A stretch of 64,000 nt of DNA, from NCBI RefSeq assembly GCF_030867095.1, contig NC_081828.1, positions 216,039,978 through 216,103,977 of the forward strand, written 5' to 3'. Under the pieces are notes generated by a model. It worked only from the letters and a program-made list of their open reading frames with translations. It ran no database searches and was not told the DNA's origin. Positions 1 to 11,062 of this stretch are shown here, one piece after another. Numbering within the stretch: position 1 is the stretch's first letter; each line of letters opens with the position of its first letter. Source of the stretch: Alligator mississippiensis. Its lineage: Eukaryota; Chordata; Crocodylia; Alligatoridae. A program made the position numbers and the translations under genes.

Positions 1-1805
1 GCCCCAGTTATCTGCATAGAGATACCACCATTGTTCCCAAATGGAAAAGACCTTTTGCACAGAGGCCCGTGACTATTGTTTCAGCAAAAACAGGAACTTT
101 GGACCTCTGGATAGAGACGGTAGAGTATTTTTCATGCAAAATGTGTTTTTCTTCCAGCAAAAATATTGCCTTAAAGAAAAATAACATCTCACCTAAAGGT
201 AACGGGCCTTTGAGATTTTCCAGTATTTTGCAAAAGGGTCCTCATTACCCATCCTTTAAAAAAAAACACTTTTTTTTCTTCAAATTCGTGTGCAGAATAG
301 TTATTGAACAATTTGGTTCACTGAAAACATATGAGAATTTTTTTTTGTCGCTTTTTTATTTTTCTTTTTAAAAAGCCTAAATGTCATAGAAAGTTCACAA
401 GAAATGGAAAATGGATCCACTTCACACCCGATTAAATGGAAACACATTTCGAGTTCCTATTAAAGCCCCTTCCTGTTTTTCTACCCATTCTAGCGGTGAG
501 GCAGCAGCATGGTGCTAAATTTTCTTTGCTCCATCATGAGAAACAGGCATGACCATGCCCTTTTATTCAGTGTATTCAGCTACTATGCAGCATGAGTCTT
601 AATGCCTGTTCATTGCATTGGAATAGTGCCTGATTGCACCCAATAAAGGCTTTTTTGTAGGATAAGGAAAGGTGGAAGTTGGCCCTAGGGTACTTCAGCA
701 ATAATATTTAGCTAAGCGTAACAATAAGGGAGCAGAAAGCAAGGGAAATAGAAAAGAAACACACCATGGAATATATAACTTCTGCCAGGATTTGAAGTAT
801 TTTGAGTTTAAAATCATTTTCCTATTCCTCTTTTTTTAATGACAGGTTTGGTAAGTTAAAAATAGAGCCGGTTAAGCTGCAGTAAGTGGCTAATGAAATT
901 TCATTTGATAATAAAAGTTTCCAAAGGGGAGACCCCTGGTATTTCCTTTATGAATGCTGTGGTCCTCTTGGGAGAAGGTAGGGACCAACTCCTGCAGAGA
1001 TATTGCAGGTCATCGGGTCCATCGTGCTCCATCATTGTAGCAGAGTTATGGAAGGCATGAGTTGCTGGTTGAGAGCTAGTTAAGTTTACACATCCTTTTC
1101 TCCAGCGTACTACAGGCAATTCTGCCTAAGAAAGGAGCAGCCCGATCCTTAGCTGGTAGAAAAAAGTCAGTGGAGGATGGCTGATTTACAAGTGGGAGGT
1201 TTATACATCTAGTGACTTATTCATTGGCTCCTTTGGGTGCTCAGTTCCAGGTCAAGTGAGGTAATTTATCCCTTTCACCTGCAAGCATAATTATCTCATC
1301 CATTCACTCTCTTTTTTTTTTTTTAATGAAAAAATTAGACTTTGTGTCTCTTCTCTGGCTGTTGATGAAATCACCCTCCATCCCAGTTTCCCAGTTCAGC
1401 CATGAAGTCCCTTTTTTAATGTGTTTGATCTTCTCTGGAGCCTCAGAGGTGGCCACCAAGGACCACTTCAGCAACTCATAGTAAAATCCCATCTTGCTTT
1501 GTGCAAGGCTTAAGTGTCAGGCCGAGCTTCCTGATTAAATCTTGAGTCAATAAGTAAATGTTGCTTCTGTTTCAGTTGTGCAATGCCAGTCTACAATACA
1601 ACAGACCCAACTCACATGGACTGCTTATTTAATCCCCTTCCTTTGGCTTCAGCGGTTAAGGTCAGAGTAGAAACAATTTAGTATGTTAAATCATGCTGGT
1701 TGAGGAGTGGGATGAGACACTTCAGGTAAGTCGCAGGTCCATCAGAAAGTGGAAATAAGGATTTGGCCAGTCGTGCTCTTCCCTTTGAGTTAGTAGTAAT
1801 GAATT
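1..1805. other. No gene or recognised repeat
   Basis: AT-rich with homopolymer runs (T-runs near 260-280 and 1311-1324). Open frames are short and not conserved-looking. Nothing I could assign. Confidence 0.5.
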
Positions 1806-2700
1806 GCAGATGACACCAAGCTGGAGGGAGGAGTAGATACACTGGAGGGTAGGGCTAGGATTCAGAGTAACCTTGACAAATTGGAGGATTGGGCCAAAAG
1901 GGATCTCATGATGTTCAACAAGGACAAGTGCAAAGTCCTGTTCTTAGGATGGAGCAATCCCATGCACCGGTGCAGGCTGGGGACTGATGGGCTGGGCAGC
2001 AGCTCTGCAGAAAAGGACCTGGGGGTGACAGTGGACAAGAAGATGGAGATGAGCCAGCAGTGTGCCCTTGGTGCCAAGAAGGCCAACGGCATCCTGGGCT
2101 GCATTGGTAGGAGCGTTGCAGCAGATGGAGGGCAGTGATTCTTCCCTCTATTCTGCACTGGGGAGGCCACATCTGGAGTCCTGTGTCCAGCTGTGCCCCC
2201 CCCCCCACTACAGAAAGGATGTGGACAAGTTGGAGAGAGTCCAGCGAAGGGCAATGAAAATGGTTCATGGGCTGGGACACATGATTTATGAGGAGTGTCT
2301 GAGGGAATTGCGATTATTTAGTCTTCAGAAGAGAAGTGGGACAGGATTGAATAGCAGCTTTCACCTCCCTGCAGGTGGTTGCAAGAGGATGGAGCTGGGC
2401 TGTTCTCAGTGGGGGCAGATGACAGGACAAGGAGCAATGGGCTCAAGCTGCAGCAAGGGAAGTTGAGGTTGGATATTAGGGATAATTTTCTCTCTAGGAG
2501 GGTGGTGAAGCACTGGAACAGGTTATCCAGAGAGGTGGTGGAGTCTCCATCCTTGGAGGTTTTTACGACCAAGGCAGACAAAGCCTTGACTGGGATGATG
2601 TAGTTGGGGCTGGTCCTGCTTGGAGCAGGGGGTTGGACTAGATCTGACCTCCTGAGGTCCCTTCCAGCCCTTCTTTTTGTTATTTCTGTGAATCTAAGCT
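1806..2700 (+). repeat. CR1 LINE fragment, 3' end of RT frame plus 3' UTR
   Basis: Starts inside the C-terminal part of the CR1 reverse transcriptase (DDTKLEG-like reading, then FNKDKCKVL and KDLGVTVD motifs), continues through the HWNRLSREVV motif and ends in the CR1 tail with GAATCTAAG. The reading frame is broken several times. 5'-truncated, as is usual for CR1. Confidence 0.9.
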
Positions 2701-3419
2701 CCAGCATGGTGTTAGGAGGCCTTAGTTTGCCATGGTGGCTTTGGTATCCTCATTTCATCCTTCTGACCATGTTGTAGAAGAGGTCACCTCCTATGTAAGT
2801 AGCAGTATGGGAAAGAGAGTGAACCATGGTGTCCTAGGTCCAACTGATACTCAGATAATTACTTTCTGCCTGCTTCAGAGCTTTCTGAGCTTCCTTTGTG
2901 TCTCAGGTTAGAACCAGTCGGGTGCACTTCCTGCCCTTAAATAGAAACACCGACTCCCGTCTCATTCACACCAGTTTTAGATGAGTTGGATGCCAACATG
3001 GCAGTGACAGCTGCAATAGGAAACTTGAGCTAGAAGGATGGCAACCAGAACCAGCTGATAATCCTGTGCTATGTGCAGGCCACTATTACCTTGAAAAAGT
3101 GTTGGCCACTCTTGGACAACCTTGGACCTCAGTTTTATCGAGGTTGATAGCAAGAAGTGGGGGAAGAACAGACTATGCACAGTTCAAGAAATTTGGAAAC
3201 TTTAAAAAATTACAAAATACAAATAAGTTTTAATGATATTCACGATTCCATCCCTTCCTCCAATTTTTTGAACACTAAATTCAATCCAATGTACCAGTAA
3301 ACAACTCACTTCCCTGTGTGCCGGGTGTTTGAGTTCTTTCAAAGACCATCATAGACGAGCAAAGGATTATGGATACAGGGATGACTTTTATCTCAGCTTT
3401 TCTTTTAACTAGAACAAAG
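2701..3419. other. No gene or recognised repeat
   Basis: Ordinary sequence with short open frames only. I see no splice-bounded coding segment or repeat family. Confidence 0.45.
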
Positions 3420-4470
3420 AAGCACAGATCTTAAAATGCAACGAGGGAAATCTGGATTGGATATTTGGAAGAACTTCCTATCTCTGAAGGTGGTTGAAAA
3501 CGCTGGACTGTATTGCCTAGAGAGTCTGTGGAGTCGCCATCCTTGGGAGCGTTTAAGACGGAGGCTCTCAACCTTTGTTGACTCGAGATATCCCTTGTTA
3601 GACTCAAAGCGCCCCTTGGAAAATGCCAGCTGACTTTTCACTTGTTTTTTTTCTATGGAAAAATAATAGACCCATTTTCAGTTGCAAAGAACCCAGAAAG
3701 ACCAGAACAGGGTAAAATGCTTTTAACATCATAGATTCGTATTTGAAATCGCTGGCCAAGGACATGCGTAGATGGGTTTTTTTTCCCCGGGAGAAGTAGC
3801 AGCAGCGCATCTTGTGCCAGTGCTACTTTTCCCCGGGGAACGCCTGTGCCACGCATGCTCTGGCATGCGGCAAGTTGCCCCAGGTGGGGTGGGGGAGGCT
3901 GGGGCTGCTGGCCCCAGCTTCCTTTCCTTAACTGAGTCCCTGGGGGCCTTAGGGAGCTGCAGTCGTGGGACTCCTGCAACCAGGAACCTGGCCAGCAGCT
4001 GTAGTGTGGCTCCATGGGCAGCGCATACTGCTGCCACGTGCGCCACCCTGCCTTTTTTTTTGGTATGGGTTTTTTTTTGCTGCCAGGGTAAAAAAAAAAA
4101 ACCCAACCCACATTGCAAAGTAGCAGCCTAGGGAATGGCTGCATGTGCGGTGTGTGGCGCTGCAGACAGGTCTGCGGTGCCACATCCCATAAGTCCATGG
4201 TCATCTGGATGCAGCTTCTGAGTTTATCTTGTGAATCATGTTTGCACATCTAACAGTGCTAGCACCCCATTGCACCCTTAAAACAATCTCAAGGCACCCC
4301 GGGGTGATGCAAAACCCTGGTTGAGAATCACTGGTTGAAGAGCAGATTAGACAGACACTTGCTTGAAATGTTTTGGGCAGGGACCATCCTGCCTTGAGCA
4401 GGGGGTCAGACAAGATAACCTCCTTCAAACCCTGCCTGCCCGCTTCTCTGGCTCTGTAAGGGGGCCGCAG
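3420..4470 (+). repeat. Old CR1 fragment split by a hAT element
   Basis: Two halves of one CR1 3' region: 3420-3558 (reads like the CR1 frame end, then GGAGTCGCCATCCTTGG) and 4334-4470 (the part after that motif, ending near the tail). They join end to end when the 3559-4333 element is removed, showing the CR1 was there first. Confidence 0.75.
3559..4333 (-). mobile_element. hAT-type nonautonomous element, with secondary insert
   Basis: Ends are terminal inverted repeats related to CAGTGGTTCTCAACC (3559-3573) and its complement (4319-4333). Flanked by a decayed 8-bp target duplication GTTTAAGA / GTTGAAGA (3551-3558, 4334-4341), typical of hAT. The outer parts match, in reverse, the elements at 38095-38736 and 53949-54240. 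The middle, roughly 3740-4200, has no counterpart in those copies and is probably an insert or a different internal sequence; it carries T- and A-runs and no coding frame. Confidence 0.8.
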
Positions 4471-5178
4471 TGGAAGGGCAGGATACTGCCTAATCTGAAG
4501 TTCAGCTGCTGGTGTTTTTTGTTCCTCACTTGAGGACATCGTGCATTAATTATCACCACAGCTGCAAGGAGTGAGCTCTCAAATGGAGGGTGAAGATTTC
4601 AGCTGGGGCTTGAATAGCCGGGTCCCCACTGCCCTGGAGTAATAATAGAAAGGAGAAGGAAATGTACAGCGTGCTGAATAGACAGAATGGCCTTGATATT
4701 GAAAGTCTGTCCAATGTCCTGTGAGAGGTCAGCACTTTTTTAACCAAAACTGCAGATATGCAAGTGAGTGGAACTAATCCATTTCCGTGAGGGTCAATCA
4801 GTCTAGGAATGGCTCAGCCGCTGACCGAAGCATTGCCCTGGTTCTCAGAGGCGTATGCTTCATTGCCAGAGCCAGGGTAGAGTCCACATTCGTGAGGGCA
4901 TCCAAGGAAGTAGGTGCAAGGTCTGCTTGAGCTGCAGGGCCCAGGAAACAGGGTTGTTAAACTGAACACGGGAAGGCAAACTATTTAACCTAAAAGAACT
5001 ATTTAACCAGGGAGGGAAACGGGTACAAGATCCTCACTTTAATCTGCGCTGAAAATGAGGAGGTGAAAGTCTAGATTCATCTTCTCCTAGCAGTAGTGGA
5101 GGACTTTTAAGCTGGCACTTGGTACGTTTTCTGAATGCAGTGCAGGGAGGCTGGGCTTTTTAACTCGGGAGACCCTAT
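4471..5178. other. No gene or recognised repeat
   Basis: Nothing assignable; short open frames only. Confidence 0.45.
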
Positions 5179-5496
5179 GGGTGCCTATACATGTGCATTG
5201 TGCCTGCTCCGACGTGCTGTAAGTATAGCATGTTGGAGCAAACTCAACTGATCACGTCTGCTGGAGTGTGGTAATTACCACTCCAGCGTCATGTGTATCA
5301 GCATCCCCACCCTGAAATATGTCAGCGGGGCGCTTTAACTGAAGCTTGTTGAATGACCCCCACCGCCATTTTTCAGCACAGGGACACTGATACATGTGAT
5401 GCTTCAGGCGCTTTAATTAGAGTGGCTCAGAGAGCCACTTTAATTAAAGTGCCCCCACCTCCAACCGTGCCTCCTGGAGCACGTGTATAAACACCC
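5179..5496. mobile_element. MITE with GGGTG...CACCC inverted ends
   Basis: Left end GGGTGCCTATACATGTGC pairs with the right end GCACGTGTATAAACACCC. Internally it has further short inverted repeats (CTGGAGTG/CACTCCAG around 5262-5287). Noncoding. Its ends resemble those of the elements at 24204, 28998 and 57077, with the shared theme of GTGTAGACAC-like termini. A segment near 14990-15055 resembles its interior. Confidence 0.6.
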
Positions 5497-5569
5497 TACG
5501 TTCCTGGAAAAAGAATTGCTCCACTTAGGATGTGGTCTAGTCAATATAATCATGTAGTGAGACTAGGAG

Positions 5570-5700
5570 TGACCTTTGGTTGGTCTTGATTTGGCCGCTG
5601 AATGACCTTGGAAAAGTCACTTCGGCTGTTCACACCTCAACTTCCCTATCTTTATAACAGGAACCATGTGCCTTACCTCATTTCAGAAGAAGGCTGGCTC
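5570..5700 (+). repeat. MIR-like SINE fragment
   Basis: Contains TGACCTTGGAAAAGTCACTT, followed by a CTCAACTTCCC and TTTATAACAGG order that parallels the MIR core (ACCTTGGGCAAGTCACTT, then CTCAGTTTCC). Diverged. Confidence 0.55.
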
Positions 5701-5835
5701 AGTAGTCAGGGACATTTCCCAGAAGAGGGATGAACAAAACCTCCAAAGACTTTCTAATGTGACTTTGGGTCTAGTCTTTTCATCTTTCTGCCTTACTGTT
5801 CCTGAAACACCCTTTCCCTCCCTCGCGGGGGTGTT

Positions 5836-5859
5836 GGGTTAGGGTTAGGGTTAGGGTTA
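5836..5859 (+). repeat. Interstitial telomeric repeat, four units
   Basis: Four consecutive GGGTTA units. Isolated within intergenic DNA, directly before a dispersed repeat fragment. Confidence 0.85.
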
Positions 5860-5864
5860 CAAAC

Positions 5865-6180
5865 AGAATAGCCTCTGATGAAGTAGCCTGTTGCCAACAA
5901 AAGCTCATGACTCTCTGAAGCAATTAGTCCCTAAAGTGCCGCCCTGCCCTGCCTTCCATCAAAGAAAATGTGGAGCTCTTCGATATGCCAATAATGAAAA
6001 CATGAGGTCAACAGTCACAGAGTTTGATGAAAAATGCAATGTCTGCTCCCGGTTTTGCAAAAATCTTGAACTCTTGGTTCAGAAATGATACCTTTTATTG
6101 GTTTAATAAAAGGTATCATTTCTGAACCAAGAGTTCTACATTTTTGCATTTCTTTTTGTCTCAGACCAACACAGCTACTA
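5865..6180 (+). repeat. Dispersed sauropsid repeat fragments ending in AGACCAACACAGCTAC
   Basis: TCTGATGAAGTAGCC and AAAGCTCATGACTC near 5873-5917, and TCAGACCAACACAGCTACTA near 6163-6182, are hallmarks of a repeat common in crocodilian and turtle DNA whose formal name I do not recall. The same 3' end occurs at 38521-38545 (CACGGCTACAACC), and related pieces lie at 42003-42060 and 52155-52260. The palindrome at 6068-6136 lies inside it. Confidence 0.55.
6068..6136. repeat. Perfect 32-bp palindrome with 5-base loop
   Basis: Left arm 6068-6099 and right arm 6105-6136 are exact reverse complements, with GGTTT between them. Pairing continues weakly outward for about ten more bases. The DNA can fold into a long hairpin. 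Confidence 0.95.
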
Positions 6181-6535
6181 AATACATCCCTGCTCATGGT
6201 TTTATTACTTGAATAGTGATAATATTTGGCTTCTATTTTGAGTTCTCCTTTAAATGGCATTTCCATGATCTGTATACAGTGACCACTGGGCTTTGTAGCA
6301 TAGGGGTTTTCCACATTGGGAGGGTTTTCCCTTATCAGCAAGGAACAGAACAACTCCAGGCTCCAACATGAGCTTGTCCAGATCCTTCTCATCGAACAAA
6401 CACATCATTACAGAAACCAGGCATGATGTTGAGTAATGGTCTACCCTGGAGGCCAAAAGCAAAGCTCCCAGTGACTTCAATGAAGGTGGAACTGATGCAG
6501 TGAGGTTCAGCCCACAAAAGCTTGTGCTATATTTA
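6181..6535. other. No gene or recognised repeat
   Basis: Nothing assignable. Confidence 0.4.
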
Positions 6536-6540
6536 TATAT

Positions 6541-6620
6541 ACATGCACACACACACACACTTACATATATACACACACATCCATACATACACACATAGTT
6601 GTGTGTGTGTGTGTGTATGT
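6541..6620. repeat. Compound CA/TA/GT microsatellite
   Basis: CA repeats with interspersed TATATA followed by GT repeats, so the two halves are partly self-complementary. Confidence 0.9.
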
Positions 6621-6624
6621 TGAG

Positions 6625-6770
6625 GCCTGTACGAAACAGCACCGTTTCGTTGCAACTTCCAGTTCACCATTTCAAAGGGAGAGTGTTTCGTTTCGCTGTT
6701 TCAAAGCGGTGATCTGTTTCGTTTCATCGAAACTGTTTCGCTGTTTCGATGCATTTCGATGTTTTGCCCC
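6625..6770. repeat. GTTTCG-rich segment, probably part of a dispersed element
   Basis: GTTTCG, TTTCGTTTCG and CGATGCATTTCGATG motifs recur between 6645 and 6760, alternating with their complements (CGAAAC). The pattern is clear; I recall similar CGAAAC-rich repeats from reptile genomes but cannot name the family. Confidence 0.4.
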
Positions 6771-7128
6771 TAGGCTATAATGGGAACTCATGAAAATGCC
6801 TATAACCTTGTCATTTCTTGCCTGCTTTGGATGAAGATTGCAGGGATGGTGGCCCCTTCTGAGGGCATGGAGCCTGCCAAGTTTCAAGGAGATAGGTGCA
6901 GGGGGGTTGTGAAACTGCACCTCAAACTGTTCAAAGCAACCCTTGCTAACAGTAGCAGGCTGGTGTCCTCCCGCACGCAGATCCAGGGGCTCGCTCCCCC
7001 CAGGAGGAGTCTGGCACAGCCCCGCAGCCCTCCCAGGAGGTGCAGGCCTCTGGATCCGCATACGGCATGACAGCAAGCTGCCACTGCCGACTGGGGCCAG
7101 AGCCAGCTCTGGGTTTGGTGTCTTAGTG

Positions 7129-7322
7129 CAGTGGTACCCAAGCTTTTCAGCTTGCAGGCTGGGATGAGTGGTACCAGGTCCATCCATGGGCTGGATCTGG
7201 TCTGTGGGCCTGATCCATTAAATGCCACCATTCCCTCAGTGCCAAATGTCCAGACCCGTGGGCTGGATTATGTGGCTCTGCAAGCCAGATATAGCCTGTG
7301 GGCTGGGGGTTGACCACCTCTG
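7129..7322. mobile_element. Short hAT-type element
   Basis: Begins CAGTGGTACCCAA and ends TTGACCACCTCTG, an imperfect inverted pair. Flanks TCTTAGTG and ATTTAGTG agree at 6 of 8 positions, fitting a decayed 8-bp duplication. Interior is rich in GGGCTGG / CCAGATC words typical of such elements. Confidence 0.5.
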
Positions 7323-7734
7323 ATTTAGTGCGTAGGATCACCTCTTTCTCTCCCCATAGTGTCTGACCCCAGGCTGGAGAGGAGCCAGCTACCTGCTAGC
7401 AGACAGTGGGGTAATTCCTTTCCTTCAAGCAAGTGCTTTTGGTACTTGAAGGTGTGGGAGTCAGCCCCCCCAGATGAGTCTGGTTTCTCAGTATACAAGG
7501 CCCCAGTTTATTCTGTCCAACCTGAGAGAGACAACTCTCCCTCCACCAGCCCTTCTGGTGGCTCCTTGCATCAAAGGCTGGACTATATTGGCCAGGATGT
7601 GCGCGGGGAGCCTGCTCTGCCGCTGTCACTACTCAACACGTTCTTTTGGTTAAACAAAAGACATCTGCTTTTGGCACCGAATTCACTTGGATACATGCAA
7701 CAGCATTATCCCTGACTCTTAATTTCCTCAGGAT
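7323..7734. other. No gene or recognised repeat
   Basis: Nothing assignable; open frames here lack any familiar motif. Confidence 0.4.
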
Positions 7735-7930
7735 GGATGACTTTGTGGTTAAGGCACTGGACTGGGAAATGTGGGCCCGGTTCCAGGCTGTAATAGAGAC
7801 CTCTTGGGCAAGTTGCTTAATCTACCCGTGTTCCAGTTCCCCATCTACAAACTGCGTCTCGTATTTCATTACCTCACAGGAATGCAAGGAGGATAAATCT
7901 AGAAATACTTGGGAGCTATTCCAACTCTAC
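7735..7930 (+). repeat. MIR SINE
   Basis: Shows the tRNA-derived head (GTGGTTAAGGCACTGGACT), a degenerate B box (CGGTTCCAGG), and the MIR core (CTTGGGCAAGTTGCTTAATC, then CCCATCTACAAA and GAATGCAAGGAGGATAAAT) in the proper order. Confidence 0.85.
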
Positions 7931-8744
7931 AGACATGAAAGACTTGCAAAGGTGCCTGGAGAGAGGAGAAAGCCAAATACGATGCATTTATCAGTGGCGT
8001 TCAGTTCTGTTTCTTTCCTGTGTAGACGGATCAGGTGCATCTCCATTGTCTTTCTGCATTTTACGTCTTTGTTGCATTCCAGATCTTTCCACCTCCTCCC
8101 AAGTGCCCACTTCCAACGTCCCAGATCCCCTGTCCTCACACACATCATTTCATTTTCTGAGAAGAGAGGAAGTTGTAATCATCCTCCCTCGTGAAGTTTG
8201 TGCCAACCAGACCTAATTTAGTTTGTGTTTTAAAAGGAAAACTAGAGCTTAACTTACCCAGCTGAGATAAAATAGCACACCTGAAATGTCCAGTCTCATC
8301 CCAATCTATATTTAGTCCCTTAAAAAAAGGCAAACACACTGGCTTCAGCAAAGACCGAAGCACTGGTGCATCATGAGAAAAATGATCAGAGAGAACTTCT
8401 GACCAAGTGCAATTAGAAAACCAAATTGCTTGAGAAAATCGAATTGTGTGAGAGTCCCAGACCAAAGACCTTCTGTTAAGCCAGGAAGTTTATGAACATC
8501 CTGATCTGGGGAATTTTTGTTGCTTTCTGGAAACTAGCATAAATGATAACGTGGCCTGGAGATGAGAAATCTGGAAAGGAAGTATGTGATGTGCCAGAAG
8601 CTGCTGCTGTTGCTGTTGTGAGCTGAGTCAGGGCAGGCTCGTGAGGATCTTGCAAAGCAGGAAAACTCAGCGGTGGATTTACATTACAGTAGTACTTAGG
8701 GGTCCCAACCAAGGTTAGGGTTTCATTATGCCATGCATTTTATA
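7931..8744. other. No gene or recognised repeat
   Basis: Nothing assignable. Confidence 0.4.
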
Positions 8745-8905
8745 TAGATGAAGTATGGGACAGTCTCTGCCTTAAAGGGCATTCCATTATCCCCATTTTT
8801 CAGATGAAACCCAAGGAAGAGAGACATCAAATTACTTGCCTTAGGTCACCAAAGAAATCCATCGTAGAGCCAGAAATTGCTCCTAGACATCCTGGGTCCA
8901 ATCTA
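8745..8905 (-). repeat. MIR SINE, reverse orientation
   Basis: Reads ATTATCCCCATTTTTCAGAT, GAAACCCAAGGAAGAGAGA, TTACTTGCCTTAGGTCACCA and GTAGAGCCAGAAATTG in order, the reverse complement of the MIR core. Confidence 0.8.
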
Positions 8906-9384
8906 TCCCCTTACAAACTGTTCTTCCTCTAGCAGCAAACACTGTGGGTAAGTGCAATGCATTTTGCACTTGGAAATACAGTTGGCATATCCTCATGGAT
9001 TCGAAGGGCTTGTCTATACCATGTTAACAGCAGGCCTCCAGGCACATGCCCCATCCACCCATGTGTCCTAACATGCCGCAGAGCCAGATGTTAGCCCATG
9101 AAGCTGCTCTAGATTTGTCCCCAGGACTTATTCTCAGCCCTGCTGGAGACCAAGGGCTCAAGAGAAGGTGCAGAGAACACATCTGGAGCAGCCTCATGGA
9201 TCTGGATCTGGAATGAGTTAGCAGATGAGGATGGTTGAGGAGTGGGTGAGATGGGTTCAGTTTTATCCCACCTGAGACCTGTTGCAGATGCAATCTACTG
9301 GTTGGCACGTGCCCTTGAGTGTGAGGGTATATATGACATATACCATGTATCAGCCTGGTGCCCCCATAAGGATATCATTCATTC

Positions 9385-9535
9385 TTTACAGTGCCTTGTG
9401 GCAGTGAGTTCCACAGCTCAATAACAGGAGGTTTCTGGGTCCTTGGGTCAGTTGTAAATGTGTTGCCATTCAATGTCATGAAATGTCTCTTCGGTAGGAT
9501 GGGGGCTGGAAGGGGTGTGAATGGTCCCTAGACCA
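9385..9535 (-). repeat. Old CR1/L2-like fragment
   Basis: GTGGCAGTGAGTTCCACAG followed by a diverged stretch resembles the 3' region of ancient CR1/L2/L3 LINEs in reverse. Subfamily not assignable. Confidence 0.4.
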
Positions 9536-9559
9536 TCCCTCATCAATGGTTGTCTAAAT

Positions 9560-9790
9560 CAGGGGTTGGCTACCTATGGTCCATGGACCAGATCCAGCCC
9601 ATAGAGACAGATCTTAGCCACAGCCAGGTGAAGAGAAGGGAGAGAGTAGCGCCTTGGTGGCATTCAGCAGCAGGTTGCTTTGTCCGTGCCATGCCACAGC
9701 TCAACCACCTCAGACCCAAGCTGGGTCATTCGGGCTCGCCGCTGGGGAAACATGGCCAAGCACGGTGCTCAATTGTCCTTTAAAACATCT
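9560..9790. mobile_element. Possible hAT fragment, left end only
   Basis: CAGGGGTTGGCTACCTATGG at 9560-9579, followed by GGACCAGATCCAGCCCA, is typical of the left end of a hAT MITE. No matching right end or duplication found, so the extent is a guess. Confidence 0.3.
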
Positions 9791-10273
9791 AAGGATGGTG
9801 TGACAGGGTCAACCCAGGTCCACATTACAAAGAAGGAGGGGAGAAAGACCCCTTAAGAATGACAACCAAGCCTGGAAAGCCCCCCTTTACACGGGATATA
9901 AGAGAAGGGCACTAGCAGCAAAGGGCAGAAGTGCTTCAGTAGTGAAGAGAAGTGGACCTCCTGTAGGAGAAGGCTGGACCCAGGATGCAGACACTGGGAG
10001 TAGGCTTAGGGGAAGGCCAGAGGAGAAGGAAAGTGGACTGAGATCAAGCAGCATGGAAAGAAGGCCTGGAGTAATGACAGCTTATTAGACAGACCAAAAA
10101 ATGGTCCTAAGAGATGGCTGGGGCTGGGAAGGACCCAGCTAGGACTAAGTGAGGGTGACAGAGTGGAACAGGTTGTGAGAGGCTTGATAGCACACCCAAG
10201 GGACATTGTAAGTGGTGGTGTGAGTGTTTAGAAACCAGAGAAGGCTGCACACAAGGAGAACCAGAGGAGGACT

Positions 10274-10925
10274 GACCCTGAGAGATGCTGCACCCTTGCA
10301 AGCAAGGCCAGAGGATTGACCCTGAGAGATGCTGCACCCTTGCAAGCAAGGCTGGAGGATTGACCCTGAGAGATGCTGCAACCTTGCAAGCAAGGCCAGA
10401 GGATTGACCCTGAGAGATGCTGCACCCTTGCAAGCAAGGCCAGAGGATTGACCCTGAGAGATGCTGCACCCTTGCAAGCAAGGCCGGAGGACTGACCCTG
10501 AGAGATGCTGCACCCTTGCAAGCAAGGCCGGAGGATTGATCCTGAGAGATGCTGCACCCTTGCAAGCAAGGCCAGAGGATTGACCCTGAGAGATGTTGCA
10601 CCCTTGCAAGCAAGGCCAGAGGACTGACCCTGAGAGATGCTGCACCCTTGGAAGCAAGGCCGGAGGATTGACCCTGAGAGATGCTGCACCCTTGCAAGCA
10701 AGCCCGGAAGATTGACCCTGAGAGATGCTGCACCCTTGCAAGCAAGGCCAGAGGATTGACTCTGAGAGATGTTGCACCCTTGCAAGCAAGCCCGGAAGAT
10801 TGACCCTGAGAGATGCTGCACCCTTGCAAGCAAGGCCGGAGGATTGACCGTGAGAGATGCTGCACCCTTGCAAGCAAGGCCGGAGGATTGACCCTGAGAG
10901 ATGTTGCACCCTTGTAAGCAAGGCC
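10274..10925. repeat. 44-bp minisatellite, about 15 copies
   Basis: Copies start every 44 bases from 10274 (10274, 10318, 10362 ... 10890); the last is cut short. Each contains GACCCTGAGAGATG, CTGCACCCTTGCAAGC and AAGGCC.GAGGATT with few substitutions. Because 44 is not a multiple of three, three units return to the same frame, and all three minus frames are open through the array. This produces frames of 200-319 codons that I regard as artefacts. Confidence 0.97.
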
Positions 10926-11062
10926 CTTATTCTCAGAGACCCATTCACTGGATGAACATCCAGGTGTGGCAGGTGAACAGGCAGGGATGCTGAGAGAGAC
11001 CTGCTTTGCGTGAGGACCATAAGGATCGTACCTCATCCAAAAAGGGAGGCATCGGTGCATGG

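Noticed and set aside
9795-10273. LTR start at TGTGACAGGGTCAACCC with a GATATAAGAG box
   Set aside because: No matching right end, primer site or second copy; the similarity to reptile LTR starts is too short.
10274-10925. CRISPR array
   Set aside because: Units are contiguous with no unique spacers, in a vertebrate genome.
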